A stretch of DNA of 64,000 nt from contig NW_004624732.1 of assembly GCF_000247695.1 (NCBI RefSeq), positions 22,416,813-22,480,812 on the forward strand, in the 5' to 3' direction. Position numbers and translations under genes: made by a program. Within the stretch, counting starts at the first letter, position 1. Each line of letters opens with the position of its first letter. The stretch comes from Heterocephalus glaber (Eukaryota; Chordata; Mammalia; Rodentia; Bathyergidae). Below are positions 46,276 to 58,600 of the stretch, piece after piece. The notes below the pieces were generated by a model, which was given only the letters and a program-made list of their open reading frames with translations, was not told the DNA's origin and made no database searches.

Positions 46276-47389
46276 GTTATAGGCAACTTACAGTGAAGAG
46301 CCTTCTTGGTTATGCTTAAAAAACTCTACATTAAATTCATTTACTGTTATTCCATTTACTAAATTATACATAGTGTGGAAAGGTGATGGAAAAACTAACA
46401 AAGCTGCAATATCCTGACTGTAGGAAATACTGTATTAGTCTTGTGATTTGGAGGATTTTGCTGCCAAAATTCAGAGCTGGGCAAGGGCAATTTGGCAAAT
46501 CCCCAGGGGTGGTTCTCTTTGTTCCTGATATCCAACAAAGAGATTTGCACAATAAATTATTTTGACCTGTTAGATACAGTTTCACAAGGAGTATTTAGCC
46601 ATATGAATCTATAGCAAACAAACAATGAATATGAAATTATGTGATTGTTTTTAATTTCCATCAACAAGCACCTGCTGAATGACTATAGCATGCCTAAAAC
46701 TATCTGGGGCCTTGGGAATAAAACACCGAAATAATGGGATGGATCCTATTTTAACAGATCTGGAGTAAATGAGAGCTAGAAAGAAAAGTAGGTAATGCCT
46801 TGACCACCTTATGGGACTCATGTAACACTGTAGCAAGGCAGATGCTAAGGCCAGAAATTCTGCTGTGCTCACTGCTGTAGCCCAGAATCTGAAACAAAAT
46901 GGGTGCTCGGTGACCACTACATATTGAACATAAGAGTAGGGGAACATCTAGGAAGAAGACCTCATTCAGACTTGGCGGGGGAGTGGAGTGTGTGACATTT
47001 CCAGGAGACAGTGATGTCTAAAGAAAACCAGGAAGAGGAGCAGGCTGATGATGACTAGAAGACAGTGTATGCAAAGCAGGCAGGAGATAAGAGGTTTGGA
47101 TATTTTCTTTTCTGGAAAGAAAAGGCACTGTTGATCTGTAGCATGCAGGCACCAAGTTCATGGCTAGACAGAGGTAGAAACTGCTGTGAACCCTGTTTGT
47201 TTTACAAGATGGAACCCTCCTGGGTCAGATTGCTGGCTCTCTGATGCCCAGGTCAGTCTACTGAATCAAAGCATGATTGTCATATTACATAGCGAGGATT
47301 TCTTTCTTAGGTAAATTTAGAAAATTCTGGATTTAATATTGTGATATGATAAGAAATATGTATTTGTATTTGTCCCCATTTCCTAGTAC
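46276..47389. other. Mostly unique sequence, possible old repeat near 46650-46935
   Basis: CAACAAGCACCTGCTGAATG and a later GGGTGCTCGGTGACCACTAC resemble ends of ancient L2-like repeats, too weakly to classify. No gene seen. Confidence 0.4.
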
Positions 47390-47670
47390 AGAGCTTCTAA
47401 AATATTTAGAATTCTATGAGAACCCAAGGAGTGGGTGCTGGGAACCCCCAATTTATAGCCAGTTGGTTAAAATTATGGGAGAACCAGGGCTTTAAATTGG
47501 CATCTGAAATGAAAGCAGTCTTGTAGGAATGAGCCCTTAACCTTTGGGGTCTAAAACTAATTTGGGGTAAGTAATATCAGAATTAAATTGTTGGATACTC
47601 ACTGTCTGGACTGTTGGTGAATTGGTTGTTAGGGTCCAAACACCCACACATTTGGTGTCAGAAATGTTCT
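47390..47670 (+). mobile_element. ERVL-type (MER21-like) LTR end with primer-binding-site remnant
   Basis: The ordered landmarks TTTATAGCCAGTTGGTTAAA, TAAATTGGCATCTGAAATG, CAGTCTTGTAGGAATGAGCC, CTTAACCTTTGGGGTC and CACCCACACATT match the 3' part of an ERVL-class LTR that I recall as MER21-like. The LTR end is followed at 47653 by TGGTGTCAGAAATG, which resembles the tRNA-Leu primer-binding site of ERVL proviruses. Any internal region beyond that is not recognisable. Confidence 0.65.
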
Positions 47671-49432
47671 ATGAGGAAAAAAAAAATAGCTAGTGTGGGA
47701 GATAAGCAAAATTTTTAAATTTATGCAGGATATGATTTATAAGTACATACATGTGTTAATATTACCTGCACCATTTTTAAGCTTATTTGACCAAGGGAAG
47801 TAACAGGAAACCAATTTGGGAAACTGAACTGATGACGTTGGACAAGATCAGCTATAACTCTCAGATACAGTTATATGTGTATGGTTCAGCCCCAAAATTT
47901 GCTAGATGGCTATGGAGAAGACTGAGTGTCTGTAAAGGTTGGCTACACTCTGGACATGTGTATTTCACCTACATTATAGTCTTTTCATTATATTACTTTG
48001 CTCCATTGGCCAACTCTCTATATACCTTGCTTTAAGCTTTAGACTTGCATTTATCCACTTACATTGGTTTCAGATTCTTACTGGGGATGGACATTTAGCC
48101 AATCCTACCTTATATGACTAAAATATCGTCACTGTACTTAAGCCTAAGAAAGTACCCTTTGTTGTTTCCATATGGTCTTAGAAATTACTTATCACCAGAA
48201 ATCCCACCCCTGACTTACATGAAATATTGCTCTAGTAGTATTAAATTTGTACTGGGTCTCCTACAGAATGGAAGCTCTTACATATTAAATATTTGAAAAT
48301 CACAACTAAACTTACCACTTTCATTTGAGTGATACTATTCATGAAACCACTCATGGAAGTTGGCACATTAGTTAAATCCGAAACTTCAGCACTGAATTTC
48401 CTGTTCTGAGCATATTCTTTTCCACCCTCATTTCCCACCATGTTGTCATAAGTTACCATATTTTTAAACTAAAATGTACTGAACAATGGAAGTGAAAAAT
48501 CAGAAACAAATAGTTGCTAACACAGTGTCTACCTTTGCACATTTATCCTTCCATATCATTCCTTCTAGGTGGCTAACTTTTATATAAGGCAATGAAAACC
48601 CATTGTTTTGGTATGCAAGTTGCCTTTCTCAGTATCTGACTTTGCTTTCTTGGATCACAGATGATGATCTTCATCTCTTATCTTTTCAATTGAAAGCTCT
48701 TTATACTCCTTATTCATCAGATTTTTTTTAGCAAGTTTAAATAAGCCTCAAGGCCATATTCTGGGCATCTGATAAAACTGTCATCAATGGCTGTTGCTGT
48801 TTGTTAAATTCTCATTAAGTGTCATAAATATTGAGGTTGCTTCTGATGTTGATTTCTGTAGCCAAATTTTTAAAATTCACAGAGACATACTCATCATACA
48901 CATATTCACCTAATTCCTCATTATTAAGATTCTCAGTGTTGGTCAAGACTATTTGTTTTTGTTTTCAAACTTTCTGAGGCCAAAATTGGTAACAGCAACT
49001 TGTAGAATATTCCAACTATAAATCAAAAACCCCTCTATTAGTGCAACATTGCTGTGGTGGTACATTCACAAAACCAATTTCCTCCAATCAACCTATAAAC
49101 TATCTATATATTCTTCTTAAAGTTTGGAGAAAGTTTTTAAATGAAATAATATCAAATCATTCAGTAAAATATTAATATTTGTAGAGCACTATGTAGAATA
49201 CCAAAACACTGAAATGGTGTGCTTATATTCAAGGCCAAAAAGTACTGTTACTCTCTCTTTGTGTTTTCCAGAGAAACCCAACTAGTCCAAAGCCATGTTA
49301 GGTGACAATTCAAAGAAATCCTGCTCTTCATTTGCTAATTTTTCCATGTGAATATAAAATGAGCCAGAGAGTTTATATTGCTTAGTCATTAAAATTCAGG
49401 GATCTCTCCCACTCTTAATTATTTACTCTTTC
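47671..49432. other. Unique-looking non-coding sequence
   Basis: No gene or clear repeat. Frames such as 47787-48035 show no domain, signal or splice context. Confidence 0.45.
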
Positions 49433-49528
49433 TTTTTTTTTTTTTTTTTTTTTTGGTACTGGGGATCAAACTCAGGTCCTTGTGCTTGCAAGGCAGGTGG
49501 TATAACCACTGAGCTAAATCCCCGGCCC
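49433..49528 (-). mobile_element. SINE, ID element
   Basis: Poly-T of about 22 at the left, then GGTACTGGGGATCAAACTC (B box in antisense), and an end of CACTGAGCTAAATCCCCGGCC (A box in antisense). Flanks TTAATTATTTACTCT and CTAATTACTCT are an imperfect TSD. Long tail and conserved body suggest a fairly young copy. Confidence 0.92.
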
Positions 49529-49964
49529 TAATTACTCTCAATCTCTTAAAATATCAATCAGATTAACAATGCCTACTTTGAGATAGGCTGTAGAAGTAGG
49601 AATACAGTGACATAGGTGCAAGCCAGTGTGTACTAAATATCTCACAGGGTAGAAAACTGTGTAGATATCAATCAAGTTACCATGGCTATTTTGAAAGATA
49701 TTACTTTGGTAGTTTGAGTTATCTGGCCATAAGTAGTGTTAGTATCAAAGAGAATTGGCCTGGAGATAAGAAAAGTTCTATTTATGACATTAAATAAAGC
49801 AAGCTGTAACTCATTCTTAGTTTAAATAGAAAATTTGAGGAGAGATAAAAGAAATTCTTTTTGATACTAAAACTTCCAAAATCAGCCTTTCATCTCTTAC
49901 AGAGTTCTACATAAAGAAGTCAAAGCTGGAGTTCAGCAAAAAAAGGCAGTGGTATTATATCTTA
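49529..49964. other. Unique-looking non-coding sequence
   Basis: No gene or repeat recognised before the antisense LINE-1 nest. Confidence 0.4.
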
Positions 49965-51325
49965 AGCTTTTTAAGGCAGAAACTTAGAAAAGGGATATCT
50001 GGGTCATGTGGAATTTCTAATTTTAGTTCTCTGAGAAATCTCCATACTGATTTCTATAGTGGTTGTACTGATTTACATTCCTACCAAAATTGTAGGACAG
50101 TTCCTTTTTACCACAGCCTTGCCAGCATTTGTTATTACTATATTTGATCTCTCGATGATGGCCATTCTTTTTGGTGAAATCCAGAATCTTAGTATTGTTT
50201 TAATTTGCATTTATCTAATGGCCAGAGATTTTGAACATTTTTTCATATATTTGTTGGCCATTTGTACTTCTTCCTCTGTGAAGTGACTACTCGTTTCACT
50301 TGCTCATTTGCTGCTCTTTTTTTTTTTAGTTCCTTATATAGTCTAGATATTACTGCTCTGTCTGAGGAATGGCTGGCAAAAATTGTTTCCCATTCTGTAG
50401 GTAGTCTCTTCACTCTACTGATTCTTTCGCTATATAGAGCTTTTTAATTTGATGTAATCTCATTTGTCGATTCTTGCTGTTACTTCTTGTGCAATTGTGG
50501 TTCTGCTTAGAAAATTCTTTCCTACACTTATGACTTCAAGTGTTTTTCTATTTTTCTTTCAGTAGATTCAATGTTTCTGTTTTAATATTTAGATCTTTGA
50601 TCATTTCAATTTTAATTTAGTACATGGTGAGAGATGTGGGTCCAGTTTCAGTCTTCTGTAAACAGGTATCCAGTTTTCCCAGAACTACTTGTTGAATAGG
50701 ATATTGTAGGGAAAGTTAGAGGGAAATAGAGGTAGGGATAATATAGGACATGACCTGGCTGGCTGATGGTTGTGTATTTACCACAAGCTTGTCATACACT
50801 TTGTACTTGAGGAGGTTGGCTCTTTTGAAATTATTATATGTATTTACTGTGTGCCCCTGTCCCCTGTGACCTCTATCTCACCCAAGAAGCAAAGGATAAG
50901 ACTCTTAATTGGCTTAGATTACAAGAATCAATGAAACAATTATTTTTAGAAACCAGTTTACCTTTATAAGTATGAGTAGATTTTGGGCCCCACCTGGGGA
51001 AATTTGGTCAAGTTCCTCCCGCCTTAACCTTGCTTTGCATTAGTTTCATTCTGACTTTCTCTTTCTGCACAGGACCTGAGTTCCTCATTCTCTGCTGGGA
51101 ACCCTCAACTCAGCCAGCCTTGCCTCACTTCCCTATTCTTCACTAGAGTAGAGGTGAGGGACCCAGAGACACAGGGTGAGGAGGCAGGAGGTCATTGAAG
51201 AGCCCTGCCTGAAGTAACAGTATCTTTCCTCCAACATATGGTTTTGGCCCCTTTGTCAAAGACCAAGTAGCTGAATGTCTCTGTGGATGTTTCTGTAACC
51301 CGTATTCTGTTCCATTTGATTGGTG
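49965..51325 (-). mobile_element. Antisense LINE-1 ORF2 3' portion, split by an LTR
   Basis: Left arm 49965-50704 follows antisense ORF2 C-terminus (GAGAAATCTCCATACTGATT, TGGCCATTCTTTTTGGTG, TTAATTTGATGTAATCTCATTTG, CAGTTTTCCCAGAACTACTTG). The right arm resumes at about 51220 (CTTTCCTCCAACATATGG, CCCTTTGTCAAAGACCAAG) and ends near 51325 with GTATTCTGTTCCATTTGATTGG. The insertion in between is an LTR. No ORF survives. Confidence 0.8.
50705..51219 (+). mobile_element. Solo LTR inside LINE-1, about 515 bases
   Basis: Starts TGTAGGGAAAGTTAGAGG, ends CTGCCTGAAGTAACA. Flanks ATAT (50701-50704) and GTAT (51220-51223) approximate a 4-base TSD, and removing the insert restores a continuous LINE-1 reading GGATATCTTTCC. 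A TATA-like CTTTATAAGTATGAG lies near 50963. A 4-base TSD would suggest a class I (ERV1) LTR. Orientation is inferred from the TATA-like site. Confidence 0.7.
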
Positions 51326-51626
51326 GACTTTTGGTCATTTCCACTTTTCAATTATTGTGAATAGTGCTTCTACAAACATATGTGCATTTCTACTTGAGCA
51401 CCTTTTTCAATTCTTTTTAGTATGTACGCAAGTGGGGATTCAAATTTTGAATTGTGTTGTCATGTGAAAGCTCTATATTAACTTTTTGAGGAACTGCTAC
51501 TGTTTTCCACAATGACTATAAAAGTTTGTATTCTGACCAGCAATGAGCAAGGGCTCTAATTTTAGTCATGACAATATGTATTATTTTCCACTGTTTTGAT
51601 TCTGACCAACTTAGTGGGTGAGAAGT

Positions 51627-52165
51627 TGTAGGGAACAGGGAAAGGGGACAATACTAGAACCTCTGCAGTAAGTCCTAGTCTCCTGCGAGCCACAGCAGCA
51701 CAAAACGAATTAACTTATACAAGAAAGGTAGAAAAATGAGACTTTGAGAAGAAGCTGAGCTTTGCGTCTGATCAGTGCTGCTCTGGGCAGCAAAGAGGAA
51801 AGACCCGGAGCTTCCCACACCTTTTATTCAGTACATTGGGAGAAACAAATGTAACAGATGACTGAGGACAGAGAGTTCAGAACATCCATCAGGAGAAACA
51901 AATGTTAACAGATGACTGGAGAGCAAGCAGAATTCCTAGATCAATGAGGAGCTTTGCAGATGAAGATTTTGTTCTTCCCAGGATGTCTTCAGCTGCTGTA
52001 ATCTTGTCCTGGAGCATCACAGCATCACCATATCATTGAGGTCTCAGTTGAGACCGAAGGCCAAAATGGAATTATGTCAAGAAATGCCATAGCTGGCCTG
52101 TAGGTAAGAGAGTTAGGCCTAATCAAATGACTTTTCCCCAAAATTATGTAGAATTGCTCCCAACA
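51627..52165 (-). mobile_element. Solo LTR, class II (ERVK/IAP-like), 6-base TSD
   Basis: Perfect TSD AGAAGT at 51621-51626 and 52166-52171. On the minus strand it starts TGTTGGGAGCAATTC and ends TTCCCTGTTCCCTACA. An AATAAA sits in CTGAATAAAAGGTGTGGG (near 51828). The TGTTGGGAGC start and the 6-base TSD are typical of IAP-like class II LTRs known in rodents. There is no internal region, so the provirus was lost by LTR-LTR recombination. Confidence 0.85.
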
Positions 52166-53193
52166 AGAAGTTGTATTTCATTTTTATTTAGATTTGTCTT
52201 CCCCTAAAAACCAAGAATGCTGAATATTTGTTGGACATTAACACATCTTTGTTGGTAAAATATCTATCCTAGATCATTGTCAATTTAAAAATTTGACTAT
52301 TTGTCTTTTTTGCTGAATAGTAAGAGATTTTTATATATTCTAAACACTAATCCTTTACCAAATAAATTATTTATATGGTCTCATATGTTTGAATTATCTT
52401 TATGCTGTAATTTTAATAACTTTGAATGCACAAAAATTCCAAATCTTTGTGGTAGTTTATCTGTTTTTTTGTTCCTTGTATTTTAGATATTGTATTTAAG
52501 AAAATGTTCAAATTTAAATTATAAAATATTTTATCTTCTTCTAAGGCTTTTGTAGCTTTAAATTTTATATAGAGACTTTTTAGTCAATTTTGTTTATTTT
52601 TGTATATTAAATGAGGTAAAGATCCAACTTTGTTCCTTTGTAGGTAGTTATCCAGTTGTCCAAGCATCATTTGCTGGAAAAACTATCTTGTCCTCATTGA
52701 AAGATTTTAGCACCTTTGTGAAAAATCAATTAGCAATTGATAAGTAAATTGGCACCTTAATGCCTTTTTTGTACCAACATTCTCTTTATTATAGGGAAGA
52801 GGTCAGCAGCACCCACCAGAAGCACCGTTAGTGATAGCTACTGTGGCCAGCACCAGCTGTTAGTAAGGCATATCATCCCTATGACTGAGCATCAGTATAA
52901 TCTCCTACACATTTGTAAATATTATTTTAGCAGAAGACAGACTTTGCTGATTTCATTGCTATTAGTGAACTGATATTTTCAGTAAACTGTTTTGGGGCAG
53001 CAAGAAATGAGGATGCTTTTCAGAAACCTTAGAACTGGATATAAAGGATATCAGTAGATACAATCAATAAATATTATACACTTATCCATATGAATGAACT
53101 CCTTTTATAAAGATATTTAAACACCCTGGTCTAAGGGATATCTCCACCATAAATTCCTCATTTTAGTTTGTTGGCCTACCTCGTACACCAGTA

Positions 53194-53302
53194 CTATGCT
53201 GTTTTTTTGGGGGGGGGGGGGCTTGGTACCTGGGATCAAACTCAGGACCTTGAGCTTGCAAGGCGAAACCACTGAGTTAAATCCCCAGCCCTATGCTGTT
53301 TT
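53194..53302 (-). mobile_element. SINE, ID element with a G13 tract in its tail
   Basis: TSD CTATGCTGTTTT at 53194-53205 and 53291-53302. The body in antisense runs from GGTACCTGGGATCAAACTC (B box) to CACTGAGTTAAATCCCCAGC (A box). Between the T-run (tail) and the body lies a run of 13 G (53209-53221), poly-C on the SINE's own strand, where other copies have poly-A directly. Confidence 0.93.
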
Positions 53303-53475
53303 GATTACTATATCTTTGTAATTTTTGAATTTTGATAGTGTTATTCTTTGAACTCTGTTCCTTTTCAAGATTAATTCTACAATTCAGAGTCCTGTGAAAT
53401 TCCACATAAATGCTAGGACTGACTTTTGCAGTTTTGAAAATAATCACTGGAATTTTGATAGAATTTGCATTAAAT

Positions 53476-53904
53476 CTTTTTATTGTCATATATTTGTGAT
53501 ACACGATAATTATATTTGTTTTGGGGAAGTGATCAATTTTGTATATTGATCATTTTATATTCCCTCCCCCCACTTAGATCATTCTGAAAAGTATTCCCTC
53601 ACAACAATGTTACATCTATCATCCTCCAAAATGTGTATTAGATAATGAGAAATTGGAAGAAAAGGTCCAAAGTGGAAAGGGATGGGAATGTGGTGGGGGG
53701 CAAAGAGAGGAAAGAAAAAAATATGAGAAAAAGAAAAAACAGAAACAAAGTCTTTATAAGTAGAAATGGGTGGAGGGGTTGAAGGGAGATCAGGGGAATG
53801 GGGAAAAAGTAAGAACCAAGATATATACAGGTACAAATTTCTAATGATGAACCTCATCATACTGTGATACCTAAAATGTACCATTAAACTTAATCATTTA
53901 AAAA
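53476..53904 (+). mobile_element. LINE-1 3' end fragment
   Basis: From about 53628 it is the sense purine-rich LINE-1 3' UTR (GTATTAGATAATGAGAAATTG, GGGGAAAAAGTAAGAACC) ending CTAAAATGTACCATTAAAC and an A-run near 53899. The preceding 150 bases (TTTTATTGTCATATATTTGTG and on) may be an inverted, diverged piece of the same 3' end, but this is uncertain. No TSD read. Confidence 0.75.
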
Positions 53905-55411
53905 AATATTCATCTTCCCATATATGATTGTGTGATGTCTTTTTACTTAGGTATTCATCAATTTCTTTAGGCAATGTCTGTAGTGTTTAGCATGTAATTC
54001 TTACATATTTTACTTGAATTTATTGCTATTTTATTATTCATGATTCTATACCTAGAATTGTTTTGCTTTGTTAATTTTTTGTTGGAATATTTACTTCTAG
54101 TATATAGAAAGATAACTGATTTTTGACTGCTGATCATGTACTTTAAAACTTTATTGAATTAACCTATTGGAGCAAATGTTTTTTATCATCTCTATTATTT
54201 TCCATATAAAAGACTATATCTTCTTCAGATAGATACTTTTTCTTCATTTATAACATACACGAATTTTATTTCTTTTCATATCTACTTTTTCTAACTAGAA
54301 TTTACAGTATAGTGTTAAATAGAATAGCCAGAACAGGGGTACTTGTCCTGTTCCAGACCTTAGAGGGAACACTTTCAGTCTCTCACAGCTAAGCATTATG
54401 TTAGCTCAGTTATTCAAAATTCCTATTATCACCTTGAGAAACATACGCACCCATCATAGTGATGGGTTCCTGAAGTGGTTTTTTTGTCATGAAAAAGTGA
54501 GGACTTGTGTCAAATACATTGTTTTCATTAGATGATTATCCATTAGGTTTTTCATTCTATTTAGTATATTATATTAATTTATTCCTGTATATCAAAGCAT
54601 GCTTGTATTCCTGGAATAAATTCACCTGAATTGTGGGATATTTTCAATATGCTGCTGGATTCTGTTTTCTAGTACAATGTCTTGATAAGTACTTCTACAT
54701 TTACCTACTTAAGAAACATTGGTCTGTAGTTTTCTTTTCTTGTGATATATCTGTCTAGTTATGGTATCAGGATTATGTTGAAGAATTAAGTGGTACCACC
54801 TATTTTGTTCTATATTTTAGAGAATTGATTAATTCTTAAAGGTTCAATAAATGGTCCTTGTCTTTCTTTGTTGGAAATTCTTGATCACTAATTCAATCTT
54901 TTAGCTTTAGGTTGATTTTCTTATGTGGCATAAAGAACCAAACCTTTTTTTTTTGCATGTAGATATCCTGTTGTCCCATAAACAATTATAGAAGATACAT
55001 ATTCTTTCAAATTGAAATTCCTTTGCAGTCTTGTTGAATAACTGTCAATCATAAACATACAGATTATTTCTGGAAGCTCAATTCTGTATTATTTATCTGT
55101 GTGTCCTTTCTTATACCAAGTGCTACATGGAATCAACTACTACTATAGATTTGAAGTAAATTTTGAAATTTGGAAATTCATTCTTAACTTTTAATACTGT
55201 TCTGGCTTTTGTGTCTTGTACAATTTTCTGTGAACTGCAGTTTGCACTTATTAATTTCTGCCAGGGGCTGGATGGCAATAGTTTATAATTTATCTGAAAA
55301 TCAACAGAGAGTGACTCACCTTAACACATTAAGTCTTCTAATGCAGGAATGTAAGAATTCCTTCCATATTTTAGATCACAACAAGCTTCTCTCATAAGAA
55401 GTTAATGGACA

Positions 55412-55662
55412 GCCTCCAACCCAGAGTGATGTACCCTGCAAAACTATCTTTCAAAATTGATGGAGAAATAAGATAGTTTCGTGACAAAGAGCACCCGAGG
55501 AACTTCATAAATACCAAACCAGCACTGCAAAACATTACAGACAATATCCTAGGAAAAGAAAACAAGGATCATAATGCCAGAAAGCCCAACAGAATGAATC
55601 CATCAGGCACGATAAGAAATCAAAGCAAATGGGGAGAATCCAACAAAAAGACAAAGTCATGA
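55412..55662 (+). pseudogene. LINE-1 ORF1 C-terminal remnant
   Basis: The frame reads the ORF1p C-terminal domain (MYPAKLSFKIDGEIR, then an in-frame TAG, then TKPALQNITDNILG) and a basic extension ending in a TGA at 55660-55662. The N-terminal coiled coil and RRM are absent because of 5' truncation. The terminal TGA overlaps the ATG of ORF2 as ATGA. Confidence 0.85.
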
Positions 55663-58600
55663 CAAGGATAGGTCAATACATATCAGTTATAACCATCACT
55701 GTTAATGGTCTCACTTCAACAATCAAAAGAAATAGACTGGCAGAATGGGTCAAGAAGAAGGATCCAACAGTATGCTGCATGCAAGAAACACACTTAATTC
55801 AAAAAGAAACTCATAGACTGAAAGTTAAAGGATGGAAAACAATACTCCATGCCACAGAAACCCCCCAAAAAAGCAGGAGTAGCTATTCTTTCTTCACATT
55901 AAGTGGATTTTAAACCAACACTGATAAAGAGAGACAAAGAATGACACTATATCCTTGTAAAGGAAACAATCCAAGAGGAAGAGATGACAATCATGAATGT
56001 ATATGTACCAAATACTAGTGCACCCAACTATATAAAACAAATACTAACATACATGAAAAATCAAATAAGCACTAATACAATAGAAGTGGGGGACCTCAAT
56101 ACCCCGCTGTCACAAATAGATAGATCACTTAGACAAAAAACAGCAACAAAATACTAAAACTCTTGAAGAAATGAATTTAACAGAGGTTTACAGAGTGTTC
56201 CATGGCACAAAATCAGAATATACATTATTTTCAACTGCACACAGGTCGTTCTCCAAAATAGACCAGATAGTCACTCACAGAACATGTTTAAGTAAGTACA
56301 GAAGAATTGAAGTTATCCCCTGTATATTATCAGACCATAATGCATTGAAATTGGAGATTAATAACAAAAGAAACTGCAAGAATTTCAGAAACACACGTAA
56401 ATTGAACAACACACTTCTGAATAACCAGGGTCACAGGAGAAATTAAAGAAGAAATCAGACAGTTCCTAAAATTAAATGACAATGACAATACAACATATCA
56501 GAATCTATGGGTCACAATGAAAGCAGTCTTATGAGGGAAATTCATAGCAGTGAATACTCACATTAGGAAAACAGAGTGAGTCTAATTAAACAACCTGATG
56601 CTGAACCTCAAGCTTCTAGAAAAAGAACAGGACAAACTGAAAACTCATACAAGGGAGGAAATTATAAAGATCAGAGCAGAAATCAATGCAATGGAGACTA
56701 AGAGAATGATACAAAAAAATTAATAAGCCAAGAGTTTGTTCTTCGAAAGAATCAACAAAATCAACAAACCCTTAGCCAAACTTATCAGAAAAAGGAAAGA
56801 AAAGGCAGAAATCCATTCAATTAGAAAGGAAAAGGGTGAAATTAAAACAGACCCAACAGAAATCCAGAGGATCATCAAAACCTACTTCCAGAACCTATAT
56901 GCCAATAAGATGGAAAACACAGAAGTGGACAGATTCCAAGATAATTATGAATTACCAAAGTTGAATGAAGAAGACATAAAAATTCTAAACAGCCCAATAT
57001 CAATGAAATTTAAAACATAATTAAAAACTTGCCAACTAAGAAAAGCCCTGGTCCTGATAGCTTCACTGCCAAATTCTACAAGACATTTAGAAGCCAACTA
57101 TTGCCACTGCTGTTTAAACTCTTCAATGAAATTGAAAGGCAAGCGAGACTCCCAAATTCTTTCCTGTAAGCAAGCATCACCTTGATCCCCAAAGCAGAGA
57201 AAGACCCAACCGAAAAGGAGAATCATAGGCCAATCTCGCTAATGAAAATAGATGCAAAAATCCTTAATAAGATACTGGCAAATAGAATGCAGAAGATCAT
57301 CAAGAAGATCATACACCCTGACCAAGTGGGATTCATCCCAGGGATGCAGGGATGGTCCAACATATACAAATAAATAAATGTAATACACTATATAAATAGA
57401 GGCAAGGACAAAGCTGTATCATCTCAATAGATGCAGAAAAAGCATTTGACAAAATCCAGCATGCTTTTATGATAAAATCCCTTCAAAAAATTGGAATAGA
57501 TGGTCTCTACCTCAATCTGATAAGAACCATCTATGAAAAACCAACAGCCAATATCATACTAAATGGTCAAAAACTGAAATCCTTCACAGATCAGGAACAA
57601 AATGAGGATTTCCACTATCACCACTCCTGTTCAATAAAGTTAGGGAAACATTAGCTACAGCAATTAGACAAGAGAAAGAAATAAAAGGAATAAAAATAGG
57701 AAATGAAGAAGTCAAATTCTCATTATTGGTAGATGACATGATAGTCTATATAGAAGACCCCAAGAACTCCACTAAAAGTCTTCTAGACTTAATAAACAAA
57801 TTCAGTAAAGTAGCTGGATACAAGGTCAACACACAAAAATCAATAACTGTCCCGTACACGAAGAACAGACTCACTGAGAGAGAAATAGGGCAAATAATTC
57901 CTTTCACAATAGCATCCAAAAAACTGAAATAGCTAGGAATCAACCTAACAAAGGGAATCAAAGACCTCTTCTCTGAAAACTATAGGACTCTGAAAAGAGA
58001 GATTGAAGATGATATCAGAAAATGCAAAGACATTTCTTGCTTCTGAGTAGGAAGAATCAACAGTTAAAATGGCCATACTTCCAAAACTGCTATATAGATT
58101 CAATGTAATCCCAATTGAAATCTCAGCAGCATACTTCACAGAAATTGAGAAAATAATCCAAAAATTCATTTTGCACAAGAAGAGACCTAGAATAGCAAAA
58201 GCAATTCTAGGTAACAGAGACATGGCAGGGGGTATCACAACCCCCAACTTGAAACCATACTACAAAGCTACTGTGATAAAAACAGCATGGTACTGGCAAA
58301 GAAATAGACATGAGGACCTGTGGAACAGATTAGAAGATACAAAAACAACTCCACAGACACTCAGCCACCTCATCTTTGACAAAGGAGACAAACACCCTCA
58401 CTGGAGAAAAGATAACCTCTTTAATAAATGGTACTAGAAAAATTGGGATTCAACTTGCCAAAAATTAAAACTAGACCTAGATCCCTCACCATGAACTAAA
58501 CTAAAATTGAAATGGATTATAGATCTAAATACTAAAACAGAAACACTGAACCGGATTAAACAGAGGTTAGGTAGAACTCTTGAAGACATTGGTGTAGGAA

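Larger units (their letters stand above)
51326..54940 (-). mobile_element. Second antisense LINE-1 (old L1M-type), heavily interrupted
   Basis: Restarts at the ORF2 C-terminus (TTTTGGTCATTTCCACTTTT, GTGAATAGTGCTTCTACAAAC) and proceeds upstream in element terms: CAGTTGTCCAAGCATCATTTG (52656), CAGTACTATGCTG (53190), TTTTGATTACTATATCTTTG (53301), CAATTTCTTTAGGCAATG (53959), CCAGAACAGGGGTACTTGTC (54330). It is interrupted by an LTR, an ID element and a LINE-1 3' end. The part 52750-53150 is not recognisable as LINE-1. Confidence 0.75.
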
